The notes below the pieces were generated by a model, which ran no database searches, had not been told where the DNA came from, and was given only the letters and a program-made list of their open reading frames with translations. A stretch of 51,447 bases of DNA from Candidatus Brocadiaceae bacterium (GTDB taxonomy: Bacteria; Planctomycetota; Brocadiia; SM23-32): contig JAAYEJ010000066.1 of NCBI GenBank assembly GCA_012728835.1, forward strand, positions 1 to 51,447, given 5' to 3'. Shown here one piece after another: positions 26,436 to 34,301 of this stretch. Within the stretch, counting starts at the first letter, position 1. Each line of letters opens with the position of its first letter. A program made the position numbers and the translations under genes.

Positions 26436-29003
26436 ATGGCGAAGAAAGTCGTCATCGTCGAATCGGGTGCCAAGGCCAAGACCATCGCGAAGTACCTGGG
26501 CGGCGCCTTCGTGGTGAAGGCGTGCCGCGGGCACGTGCGCGACCTGCCGCGCGGCACGTTCGGCGTGGAGGTCGAGAACGGCTTCGAGCCGACCTACACC
26601 ACGCTGCCGGAGAGCCGCAGCATCGTGGGGCAGTTGAAGAAGGCCGCCGCCTCCGCGCCCGAGGTCTACCTGGCCCCCGACCCCGACCGCGAAGGCGAGG
26701 CCATCGCCTGGCACCTGAGGCACGTGCTGGAGCTGCCCGCCGAGAAGGTGCGGCGCGTCACGTTCAACGAGATCACGCGCAGCGCCGTGCGCAACGCCTT
26801 CGAGCGGCCGCGCGAGATCGACATGAACCTGGTCGACGCGCAGCAGGCGCGGCGGATACTGGACCGCATCGTCGGCTACGAGCTGAGCCCGCTGGTCAGC
26901 CGGCGGATCGTGCGCGGCCTCAGCGCCGGACGCGTCCAGAGCGTCGCCCTGCGGATTGTCGTCGAGCGCGAGCGCGAGCGGCTGGCCTTCGTGCCGGAGG
27001 AGTACTGGGAGCTGACGGCCCTCCTGACGGCCGAGGACGGGGGACCGCGCTTCGAGGCCATGCTCAAGGAACTGAACGGCCAGGACGTGCGCGTCGGCAA
27101 CGGGGACGAGGCCCGCGCGCTGGTCGAGCGGCTGAGCGAGGAGGCCTTCGGCGTGGCGGACGTCGAGACGCGCACGACGCGTTCGAGCGCCCCGCCGCCG
27201 TTCATCACCAGCACGCTCCAGCAGGCGGCCTACAGCCGGCTGCGGTTCTCGACCGCCCAGACGATGCGCCTGGCCCAGCAGTTGTACGAGGGCATCGAGG
27301 TCGGCGGCGAGACGGCCGGCCTGATCACCTACATGCGAACCGACAGCACCCGCGTGGCCGACGCCGCCCTGGGCGCCTGCCGCAGCTTCATCGGCGAGAC
27401 GCACGGGGACGCCTACCTGCCGGCGAAGCCGAACACCTTCCGCAGCCCGCGCGGCGCCCAGGCGGCCCACGAGGCCATCCGGCCCACCGAGGTGTTCCGG
27501 CGCCCCGAGGACGTCAAGCCGTTCCTGTCCGACCGCCAGTACAGGCTCTACGACCTGATCTGGCGGCGCTTCGTGGCCAGCCAGATGACGCCGGCGCAGT
27601 ACGAGGTGACCACCGCCCGCATCCAGGCCGGGCCGGCCGTGTTCGTGGCCCGCGGGCGGCGCATGGTCTTTGACGGCCACACGCGCGTCGGCGGTGCCGA
27701 CAAGCGCGAGGACCAGGAGCTTCCCGCACTGTCCCGGGGCGACGGCCTCACGCTGGTCGAGCTGACGCCGTCGCAGCACTTCACCCAGCCGCCCGCCCGC
27801 TACACGGAGGCCTCGCTCGTGCGCGAGCTGGAGAAGCAGGGCATCGGCCGCCCCAGCACCTACGCGCCCACCATCTCGACGCTGCTGAAGCGCAACTACG
27901 TGCGGCGCAGCCAGCGGGCGCTCGAGCCGACCGACCTGGGCATGGCCGTGACCGACCTGCTGGTGGCCAGCTTCCCCCGCGAGATGGACGTCGGGTTCAC
28001 CAGCCGGATGGAGCAGGAACTCGACGAGGTCGAGGAGGGTAAGCGCGACTGGCGGGCCACCCTGCAGGAGTTCTACGAGCAGTTCCGCAAGGACCTGGAG
28101 AAGGCCAAGGCAGGCCCGGCGGCGCACGTCGCCGGCGATTCGCCGGCACCGCCCGCGTGCCCCGAGTGCGGCGAGACGATGGGCGTGAAGTTCAGCCGCA
28201 AGGGCGACCGGTTCTACGGATGTCCGCGCTTCCCCGAGTGCAAGGGCACGGCGAGCATCCCGCGCGAGGGCGAGCCCGAGCCGGACCTGACCGAACACGC
28301 CTGCGACAAGTGCGGCGCGCCGATGATCCGGCGCGTGGGCCGGCGCGGGCGGGAGTACCTGGCCTGCTCCGCCTATCCGCAGTGCCGCAACATCATGGGA
28401 CTGGACCGCGAGGGCAATCCCGTCAAGCTGCCGCCCCGGGTGCAGACGACGTTCGCCTGCCCCAAGTGCGGCGCGGAGATGCACCTGCCGGGCGAGGGCG
28501 ATGCCTCCGAGCTGACCTGCTCGCGCTGCAAGAACACGGCCCCGCTCCTGAGCATCGCCGAAGCCCTGGAGAAGACCGAGATCCCGGACGGGGAGTCGCT
28601 GGGAAGCTGCCCGGAGTGCGACGGCCCGATGGACCTGAAGAAGAGCCGCAAGGGCATGTTCCTGGGCTGCCGCCGCTACCCCGAGTGCAAGGGGACGTCG
28701 CCGCTGGCCAAGGACACCCTGCCGGCGCCCCAGCCGACCCACGAGCGCTGCGACAAGTGCGGCCGGCCCCTGCTGATGCGCTGGGGGCAGTACGGGCGGT
28801 TCCTGGCGTGCAGCGGCTTCCCGCGCTGCCGCAACCTCTGGAAGGTGCCGGCCCGCGGGCGCAAGTGCCCGCGCGAGGGGTGCGACGGCCGGCTGATCCC
28901 GAAGGTCGACTCGGACGGGCACGCCTACCTGGGCTGCACCCGCTACCCGGAGTGCGCGCACACCGAACCGGCCCCCGAGCCGGCCCCGAAGAAGGGCAAG
29001 TGA
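26436..29003 (+). CDS. topA: DNA topoisomerase I with six zinc-ribbon modules
   Basis: 855 aa. It relaxes negative supercoils by a 5'-phosphotyrosine mechanism. The Toprim domain opens with VVIVESGAKAKTIAKYLGG and has APDPDREGEAIAWHL as the acidic metal site. The catalytic Tyr299 is in LITYMRTDS. GIGRPSTYAPTI is also conserved. The C-terminal 260 residues hold six successive four-Cys modules, each like CPECG...GCPRFPECKGT, starting near 28160, 28303, 28459, 28609, 28750 and 28867. Most homologues have three or four. Pro is replaced by Gly in the usual VESPAKAKT motif. A Lys-rich tail ends the protein. Confidence 0.95.
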   Translation: MAKKVVIVESGAKAKTIAKYLGGAFVVKACRGHVRDLPRGTFGVEVENGFEPTYTTLPESRSIVGQLKKAAASAPEVYLAPDPDREGEAIAWHLRHVLELPAEKVRRVTFNEITRSAVRNAFERPREIDMNLVDAQQARRILDRIVGYELSPLVSRRIVRGLSAGRVQSVALRIVVERERERLAFVPEEYWELTALLTAEDGGPRFEAMLKELNGQDVRVGNGDEARALVERLSEEAFGVADVETRTTRSSAPPPFITSTLQQAAYSRLRFSTAQTMRLAQQLYEGIEVGGETAGLITYMRTDSTRVADAALGACRSFIGETHGDAYLPAKPNTFRSPRGAQAAHEAIRPTEVFRRPEDVKPFLSDRQYRLYDLIWRRFVASQMTPAQYEVTTARIQAGPAVFVARGRRMVFDGHTRVGGADKREDQELPALSRGDGLTLVELTPSQHFTQPPARYTEASLVRELEKQGIGRPSTYAPTISTLLKRNYVRRSQRALEPTDLGMAVTDLLVASFPREMDVGFTSRMEQELDEVEEGKRDWRATLQEFYEQFRKDLEKAKAGPAAHVAGDSPAPPACPECGETMGVKFSRKGDRFYGCPRFPECKGTASIPREGEPEPDLTEHACDKCGAPMIRRVGRRGREYLACSAYPQCRNIMGLDREGNPVKLPPRVQTTFACPKCGAEMHLPGEGDASELTCSRCKNTAPLLSIAEALEKTEIPDGESLGSCPECDGPMDLKKSRKGMFLGCRRYPECKGTSPLAKDTLPAPQPTHERCDKCGRPLLMRWGQYGRFLACSGFPRCRNLWKVPARGRKCPREGCDGRLIPKVDSDGHAYLGCTRYPECAHTEPAPEPAPKKGK

Positions 29004-29020
29004 GGCGGGGCGCCGCGCGC

Positions 29021-29311
29021 TCAGTAGTCGACGCGGAAGTCCGAGAACTCGCCGGTCGGCTCGCCCCAGTGCAGGTCCACGCGCGTGACGTGCGCCAGGG
29101 GCGGGCCCTGATGGCACCAGACGACCATCTGCTGGACGCGGGAGCGGTCGCCTTCGAACACAGCCTCGACGGTGCCGTCCGGGCGGTTGCGCACCCAGCC
29201 GGTCAAGCTCTGCCGCAGGGCCTCGTTGCGCGTCCTGCCCCGGAACCACACCCCCTGCACGCGCCCGTGCACGACCACGTGCGCCCTGACCGGCTTGTCG
29301 CTCTCGGCCAT
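29021..29311 (-). CDS. acyP: Acylphosphatase
   Basis: 96 aa, normal size. It hydrolyses carboxyl-phosphate bonds such as acetyl phosphate or carbamoyl phosphate. The signature HGRVQGVWFR holds the phosphate-binding Arg, and GWVRNRPDGTVEAVFEG includes the catalytic Asn. It ends convergently 17 nt from topA. The start ATG at 29311 is the first plausible one. No neighbouring gene tells which acyl phosphate matters. Confidence 0.95.
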   Translation of the reverse strand: MAESDKPVRAHVVVHGRVQGVWFRGRTRNEALRQSLTGWVRNRPDGTVEAVFEGDRSRVQQMVVWCHQGPPLAHVTRVDLHWGEPTGEFSDFRVDY

Positions 29312-29343
29312 GGTCCCGTCTCCGTCGCAGTCGGCCGGTGCCC

Positions 29344-29372
29344 TTTACTTCGCGCGAGCGGCGGCCTATCAT
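29344..29372 (+). promoter_or_regulatory. Candidate sigma-70 promoter for the methyltransferase gene
   Basis: TTTACT (29344-29349), 17 nt, TATCAT (29367-29372), about 65 nt before the GTG start. Confidence 0.5.
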
Positions 29373-29438
29373 CGCGGGCACCAGTGTAGCGGCCCGGCCG
29401 GGCGCCTGCAACGGGCCCTGGCCGGCGGGAGGGCGTGC

Positions 29439-30191
29439 GTGGAACGGACGCCGCAGCAACCGGTCGTGAATGACTTCGGCGCGATCGCCGACGTCTACGA
29501 CCACCTTGTGGACTGGGCGCCGTATGGACTTTGGATCGCCGACCTGGAGCCCCGGCTGCGGCGGGCGGGGCTGTCGCGCGGGGGCCGGTTGCTCGACGCC
29601 GCCTGCGGCACCGGGCTGTCCACGCTGCCGTGGCTCGAACGCGGCTACCGGGTGGTGGGCGCGGACGTCTCGGAAGGCATGCTGGCGCGCTGCCGCCGGC
29701 GCGTCGAGGCGGCCGGGCATCGGGCCGAATTGCTGCGCCGCGACCTGCTGCACCTGGACCCGGGACGGACCTTCGATGCCGTCGTCTGCATCCACAGCGG
29801 CCTGGACTACATCCTCGATGACGGCGACCTGGCCGCGGCGTTTCGGTCCATGCGCGGCTGTCTTGAACCGGGTGGCCTGCTTGCGTTCGACAAGTGCCTG
29901 GACGAGCCGGAGTTCTACCGCCGGGACTACGGCGAGCGGCGGAACCTCCCCGGCGGCCACGTGGAGTTCCGCTACCACTGGGACCGTGCCGCGCGGCTGA
30001 TGGAACAGCGCCTGACGCTCGTGCGCGCCACCGAGGGGCGGCCCGCCCGGACGGAGGTGCTCTTCCGGCTGCGCAGCACCCCGCCGAACCTGCTGGTGGC
30101 GATGGTGGAGGCGGCGGGGTTCGAGATGGTGGAGCCGCTGAAGCCGTTCACGCCGTCGGACCCCGGCATCGGCATCTTCCGCGCCGTGTGA
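29439..30191 (+). CDS. Class I SAM-dependent methyltransferase
   Basis: 250 aa from GTG at 29439, 5 nt behind GGGAGGG. The Rossmann motif I is LLDAACGTGLSTL, with acidic motif II VVGADVSEGML, and motif IV region FDAVVCIHSGLDYI. The C-terminal part, with YHWDRAARLMEQRLTLVR and FEMVEPLKPF, is shared by small-molecule methyltransferases. The substrate is unknown. It has its own promoter and runs towards a convergent membrane-protein gene, so it seems to stand alone. Confidence 0.87.
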   Translation: MERTPQQPVVNDFGAIADVYDHLVDWAPYGLWIADLEPRLRRAGLSRGGRLLDAACGTGLSTLPWLERGYRVVGADVSEGMLARCRRRVEAAGHRAELLRRDLLHLDPGRTFDAVVCIHSGLDYILDDGDLAAAFRSMRGCLEPGGLLAFDKCLDEPEFYRRDYGERRNLPGGHVEFRYHWDRAARLMEQRLTLVRATEGRPARTEVLFRLRSTPPNLLVAMVEAAGFEMVEPLKPFTPSDPGIGIFRAV

Positions 30192-30243
30192 GGGGCTGAA
30201 ACGACCGCCAAGCCCCTGCCGGTGCTCTTGAAGAGCTACGGGC

Positions 30244-31341
30244 CTAACCGACTGCCGGACGCGGCCGGAGCAGTCCCGACTCGACCAGTGCGCTGACCAT
30301 CTGAATGAGGAGCCCGAGCACGGTGAAGTAGAGGCCCAGCGTGAGGAAGTAGCCGTGCATCCAGATCGTAACGATCATCGACACAGTGAACGCCAGACCC
30401 AGGGCGCTCAGCAGAAGGCGGATCATTCCCTGCCGGAGGTGCCGATCCAGAGCGGTGATGCAGGCCAGAAGGGCCGGCAACAGCCCCAGGCACAGTATCA
30501 GCCAGCCCAGGAAGCCGACGTTGTAGCCCATCTGATAGGCGCTGACGGAGGCTGCCATCGGGCCTTTGACTTCTATGGAGACATGATTCCATGGAAGCAT
30601 GAAGCCGACCACGATCAGCAGCGCTCCGACAACCGAGGCCAGCGTGCCAGACCGTATGGGCAGGCGATCGCCGGGCGGCTCGTGTCCCCCCAACGCTTCC
30701 AGGAGTTGCGCCGCCTCCTGAGTGGACACCTTGCCCTCAGCGACCATGGCCAGCACCAGCTGTCGGTCGGCCTCGGCTTCTTCCGTGCGAGTGGCCGGTT
30801 GATCGAGGTGCTTGCCTGCCCGTCGCAGAGCGGCGTTGCCTGCCCGTCGCAGAGCGGCGACAAGCAACCTCATGCCGGCCGCGATCAGCAGAAGGAACAA
30901 CGCAGTCACTACAGAGGCGGGCATCAGGTACAACACCCAATACCCATGCACCATGGTCATGGGACGGCCGAACAGGCTCAGGAACGGGAAAACGATCCTC
31001 AGGAACGGGAAGACGATCCTCAGGAACGGGAAAACGATCAGAGAGTCTGCTATGCCCGCGATGGCGGCCACTGCGGGACCGTACCCCATCCGCTTCCACC
31101 GGAAAAGCGCATAGCCGACCATCCCCGCTGCAGATACCTCAAGGAAGAGGACAACCGACCATATCGGGTCTTCGTTACCCCACCCGCATGCGTACAGCGC
31201 ACAGGCCAGCAAGAGCGCGCCTGCGAATATCGCGTAAGGCGCCCTGTCCCGTCGAAAGGCAATGCAGACCAACATGATGACGATGATGGCGATGGAGCCC
31301 ATGGTCCACTCAAGCCACCAGGCAATTTCAGTGTTCGGCAT
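30244..31341 (-). CDS. Multi-pass membrane protein with SHOCT-like motif, partner of DUF2089 regulator
   Basis: 365 aa. About eight hydrophobic segments are split into two groups by a soluble loop of about 60 residues (roughly 165-225). The loop contains VLAMVAEGKVSTQEAAQLLEAL, similar to the short helical motif found at the N-terminus of LiaX/YvlB-type envelope-stress proteins. The preceding DUF2089 protein ends with a similar motif. In-frame DNA duplications give the repeats FPFLRIV (x2-3) and ALRRAG(N/K) (x2). The ATG at 31341 follows GGGGAG and lies 1 nt after the upstream stop, so translation is coupled. Function is unknown. An envelope-stress sensor or effector is an inference. Confidence 0.75.
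   Translation of the reverse strand: MPNTEIAWWLEWTMGSIAIIVIMLVCIAFRRDRAPYAIFAGALLLACALYACGWGNEDPIWSVVLFLEVSAAGMVGYALFRWKRMGYGPAVAAIAGIADSLIVFPFLRIVFPFLRIVFPFLSLFGRPMTMVHGYWVLYLMPASVVTALFLLLIAAGMRLLVAALRRAGNAALRRAGKHLDQPATRTEEAEADRQLVLAMVAEGKVSTQEAAQLLEALGGHEPPGDRLPIRSGTLASVVGALLIVVGFMLPWNHVSIEVKGPMAASVSAYQMGYNVGFLGWLILCLGLLPALLACITALDRHLRQGMIRLLLSALGLAFTVSMIVTIWMHGYFLTLGLYFTVLGLLIQMVSALVESGLLRPRPAVG
30812..30859. repeat. In-frame tandem duplication, 2 x 24 bp
   Basis: Two identical 24-base units (30812-30835, 30836-30859) inside the membrane-protein gene, encoding an 8-residue basic repeat in its cytoplasmic loop. Confidence 0.85.
30977..31039. repeat. In-frame tandem repeat, 3 x 21 bp
   Basis: Three 21-base units of CTCAGGAACGGGAAAACGAT plus C, with a single change (AGA for AAA) in the middle copy, inside the membrane-protein gene. 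They encode a 7-residue hydrophobic repeat within a membrane segment. Confidence 0.88.
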
Positions 31342-31342
31342 C

Positions 31343-31723
31343 TCATCTCTCCCCATTAGATTGTCTCTGCAGCAGGTCGACGGCTTCCGCCACGGTCAGG
31401 TCGCCCGCCTCGAGCTGGCGGAGGATGCGTGACCGGGCCTCGTTTTCGCTTCCCATTGCAGCCAGGAGCAGGTTTACGGCGTCCAGTTTCTTTGAGACGG
31501 TGGGGTAGCTGATGCCCAGCCGTCGCTCGACCTCCTTGATGTTGCCCCGGCAGCTCAAGAACACCTCGACCACGTCCTGAAGTTCGCGCGGGAGCCTGGC
31601 CAGGCGGGGGAGGGAGAAGCTGCCGCGGAGTTCAGTCCCGCACGCGTCGCACCGCATTCCAGTGACGCGCATGCTCTCCGAACAGATCGGGCAGGTCGTC
31701 ACAAACTCTCGGGGCGATCCCAT
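31343..31723 (-). CDS. DUF2089 family zinc-ribbon HTH regulator
   Basis: 126 aa, typical of DUF2089. An N-terminal zinc ribbon (TCPICSESM and MRCDACGTEL) precedes a sigma-70 region 4-like helix-turn-helix, RGNIKEVERRLGISYPTVSKKLDAV. It ends with a helical motif LEAGDLTVAEAVDLLQ that also occurs in the adjacent membrane protein. Predicted to be a DNA-binding regulator of its own two-gene operon. The start ATG 31723 follows GAGGTTGAGG. The frame open further upstream runs back through the promoter and is rejected. Confidence 0.85.
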   Translation of the reverse strand: MGSPREFVTTCPICSESMRVTGMRCDACGTELRGSFSLPRLARLPRELQDVVEVFLSCRGNIKEVERRLGISYPTVSKKLDAVNLLLAAMGSENEARSRILRQLEAGDLTVAEAVDLLQRQSNGER

Positions 31724-31753
31724 GTCCTCAACCTCAATAAACGTTTGAGAGAA

Positions 31754-31782
31754 ATAATAAACAATCATCTTAACGTTGTCAA
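31754..31782 (-). promoter_or_regulatory. Near-consensus sigma-70 promoter for the DUF2089 operon
   Basis: On the minus strand TTGACA (31782-31777), 17 nt, TATTAT (31759-31754), in the most AT-rich stretch of the window. Such a strong promoter suggests that repression is the regulated step. Confidence 0.8.
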
Positions 31783-31929
31783 TATGAATTTCTGAGGGAG
31801 TATCATTCATTGATGGGCAGGCCCAGCAGGGGAAGATCGGCGGCCGGGTTCGGCGGAACTATGGGCCGGCGGCCTCACAGAGCTGACCGACGGCGCCGGC
31901 CCCGCCGGGCGGCCCCATGCGACGGCGCA

Positions 31930-31958
31930 TTGCGGATGGTCTTCGGCTGTGTTAGCCT
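31930..31958 (+). promoter_or_regulatory. Candidate promoter for the MFS transporter gene
   Basis: TTGCGG (31930-31935), 17 nt, TAGCCT (31953-31958). The -10 is the same as in the promoter at 1263-1291. Confidence 0.45.
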
Positions 31959-31991
31959 CAGAGGATCGTTCCTCTCCAAGGTGATCCCGCC

Positions 31992-33323
31992 GTGGCCCGC
32001 AGGTCCTTCCGGAACGCGCCATTGCCCCCAGCGGGCCGGACCCGCGTGGTCTTCCCGTGGGAACTGCCCACCATCATGCGCAAGCACATCGTCACGGGGG
32101 CGATGGGCACGGTCTACGTCTTCCTGCTGGCGGGCATGTACCTGGTTGCGTTCGGCAACCACATCGGCATGGATTACTGGCGGTGGGGGGTGCTCTCCGG
32201 CGTCACGTCCTTCACGCTGGTGCTGCAGCTTGTCTCGGCCCTGCTGGTGCGGCGGCTGGCCAACCGCAAGCCGCTCTGGTTCGCCGCGGCGATGGCGGCG
32301 CGCCTGCTGCGCGGGGCCGCCATCGTGGCCGCATTCCTGTTGGTGGACGTCTCGACATCGGCCTCCAGCGGGGCGTTCATCCTCCTGCTGATCCTCTCAA
32401 GCTGCTTCGACGCCATCGCCGCCCCCCCGTGGCTTTCCTGGCTGGCCGCCCTGATCCCGAGGGACCAGCACGGGGCCTTCATGGGGCGGCGCAGCGCCTG
32501 GATCGCCGTGGCGAACGCCTCGGTCCTCGTCCCGATCGGCTGGGCGGTGGACCGATTCGGACAGCACGGGGCGGCCGTGGCACCGCTGCTGGCCGTCTTC
32601 GCCTTCGGCCTTGTCGTCGGCGTCCTGGACCTGGTCATCCACCGGACGATCCCCGAGCCGCCGATGGTGCCGACGCAGCCGCGCCCGTTCCGTGAGGCGC
32701 TGATGACGGCTCTGAAGGACGCGGAGTTCCGTCCGTGGCTCCAGTTCAACGGGATCTGGACGTTCGGGATGAACTTCGGCGGGGCGCTGGCGACCATCTA
32801 CTTCGTGGAGGACCTGGGCATCCGGCACAACTTCCTGGGCGGCGCGCTGGTGCTGATCCTGGTGCCTGTGGCGGCCACGGCCCTGTCGGCGCGTCGGCTG
32901 GGACGGGCGGTGGACCGGTACGGGGTGCGTCGGATGCTCCTGTACGGGCACTGGCTCTGGGCCGTGCTGCCGCTCTTCTGGGTGTTCGCCACGCCGGCCA
33001 ACGCGTTATGGATGCTGGCGTTGGGCGCGTTCGTCGGCGGGGTGGGCAGCGAGGGGGCGCTGCTGGCGGCCAACAAGCTGATCCTGCGCCTGCGCCCGGC
33101 CGAGGACGTGCCGATGTACGCCGCCGTCTCGACCTGCATCGGGAGCCTGGCCGGGGGGCTCGGGAGCCTGACCGGGGGCCTGGTCCTTCATGCTCTGAGG
33201 GACGCGACGTGGAGCGTGGCGGGCCTGACGGTCGGGGGGTTCCACGTCCTGTTCCTGGCGTCGTTTGTGCTCCGGAGCACCTCCATCGTGCTGATCCGGC
33301 GCATACCGGAGGTGGCGGACTGA
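31992..33323 (+). CDS. Major facilitator superfamily transporter
   Basis: 443 aa with about twelve hydrophobic helices. The loop motif IPRDQHGAFMGRRSAWIAVANA and the second-half LGRAVDRYGVRRMLLYG correspond to the conserved cytoplasmic loops of MFS proteins. IPEPP marks the central loop. The substrate is not inferable. The GTG start at 31992 is preceded by AAGGTGAT. A basic, unstructured N-terminus of about 30 residues comes before the first helix. It ends 13 nt from a convergent glycosyltransferase gene. Confidence 0.85.
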   Translation: MARRSFRNAPLPPAGRTRVVFPWELPTIMRKHIVTGAMGTVYVFLLAGMYLVAFGNHIGMDYWRWGVLSGVTSFTLVLQLVSALLVRRLANRKPLWFAAAMAARLLRGAAIVAAFLLVDVSTSASSGAFILLLILSSCFDAIAAPPWLSWLAALIPRDQHGAFMGRRSAWIAVANASVLVPIGWAVDRFGQHGAAVAPLLAVFAFGLVVGVLDLVIHRTIPEPPMVPTQPRPFREALMTALKDAEFRPWLQFNGIWTFGMNFGGALATIYFVEDLGIRHNFLGGALVLILVPVAATALSARRLGRAVDRYGVRRMLLYGHWLWAVLPLFWVFATPANALWMLALGAFVGGVGSEGALLAANKLILRLRPAEDVPMYAAVSTCIGSLAGGLGSLTGGLVLHALRDATWSVAGLTVGGFHVLFLASFVLRSTSIVLIRRIPEVAD

Positions 33324-33336
33324 GCCGCGCGGCGCC

Positions 33337-34299
33337 TCAGCGCGACGCGCGGCCGCCGGTCTGTCGCGCGGGGCGGCCCCGCAGCCGGATCAGGTGGCGC
33401 GCCCACTGCACCGCGAAGCAGAGCCGGAGCGCCCAGGCGATGGCGCGCTCATGGACGCGCAGGCGCATCCGCCATGCCCGGAAGGGCGACGTCGCCGCCA
33501 GCGCCAGGGGGCCGGCCATGCCCATCCGGCGCCACTCGCTTCGGCTCCACTGCCTCTGGGCGTACGCCGTTCCGATGGCGTGTCGCTCCTGTCGCCGTAC
33601 CGACCGCAGGAAGGTGGCCGGATACTGCGTCGTCACCACGACGTGCTCCAGGTTGACCACGGGGATCTCCCGGGCGATCAGCTCCGTGGAGAGCTGGAAG
33701 TCCTCGGTCGTGTTGAGGGGGTCGTCGTCGACGAGGCGCAGGAGTTCGCTCGGCGCCGCCATGTTGGAGACCGTGGGGTAACGGCGGGAGCCGCCGGGCA
33801 GCGCGGCGGAGTTGCGGAGGCGGTCGATCTCCTGTTGCACGCGCACATAGGCGTTCCTCGGGCCGTCGTCCGACTCCACGTGGCCGCTGACCACCCGGTG
33901 ACCGGCGGCGGCCGCCGCCATCGTCGCGACCCAGTCGACGGGTACCCGGCAGTCGGCATCGGTCAGCAGGATGAGGTCGGCCCGGGCCGTGCGGATGCCC
34001 AGGCAGCGCGCCGGGGCCGAGCCGAGCCGCTCGGGGTGTTCCAGCAGCCGCACGGCCGGATGCGCGACGACGGCGTCGAGCCCCCGGCGCTGGTCCGTGC
34101 TCAGCCCGTTGAACACCAGGACGGCCTCCGCTTCGCCTTCGAAGGCGTCGATCGAGCGAAGGAGGGCGCTCAGGCACTCGTGCGTGAAGGCGCCTCCCGT
34201 GCCCACGGGGACCACGATCGAGACGGTGGGGCCGCGTCCCTCCGTCGGCGGCTCTGGTGCGAGGGACACCGCCTCGTGGTCTGCGGCCGGCGTCCGCAT
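33337..34299 (-). CDS. Family 2 glycosyltransferase
   Basis: 320 aa. GT-A fold: the N-terminal strand TVSIVVPVGTGG, the metal-binding DADCR (from LILLTDADCRVPVDW), and NTTEDFQLSTELI as the acceptor-site ED motif. These make it a GT2-type enzyme transferring a sugar from a nucleotide donor. The C-terminus RQERHAIGTAYAQRQWSR is the QxxRW-like region, and no long membrane helices are seen. The start ATG (34299) lies 2 nt after the aminotransferase stop and behind GGAGG, so the pair is coupled. The acceptor is unknown. Confidence 0.85.
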   Translation of the reverse strand: MRTPAADHEAVSLAPEPPTEGRGPTVSIVVPVGTGGAFTHECLSALLRSIDAFEGEAEAVLVFNGLSTDQRRGLDAVVAHPAVRLLEHPERLGSAPARCLGIRTARADLILLTDADCRVPVDWVATMAAAAAGHRVVSGHVESDDGPRNAYVRVQQEIDRLRNSAALPGGSRRYPTVSNMAAPSELLRLVDDDPLNTTEDFQLSTELIAREIPVVNLEHVVVTTQYPATFLRSVRRQERHAIGTAYAQRQWSRSEWRRMGMAGPLALAATSPFRAWRMRLRVHERAIAWALRLCFAVQWARHLIRLRGRPARQTGGRASR

Positions 34300-34301
34300 G
34301 G

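Noticed and set aside
26301-29978. A 1225-codon minus-strand frame opposite topA.
   Set aside because: The plus-strand topA is unambiguous; the antisense frame is low-complexity and has no recognisable motifs.
30192-30243. Short GGGGCT/AGCCCC pairing between convergent genes as a terminator.
   Set aside because: The stem is only about 6 bp with a long loop and no T tract.
30244-31723. The DUF2089/membrane-protein pair considered as a toxin-antitoxin system.
   Set aside because: The regulator matches a known DNA-binding family, and the membrane protein is large and multi-pass rather than a small toxin.
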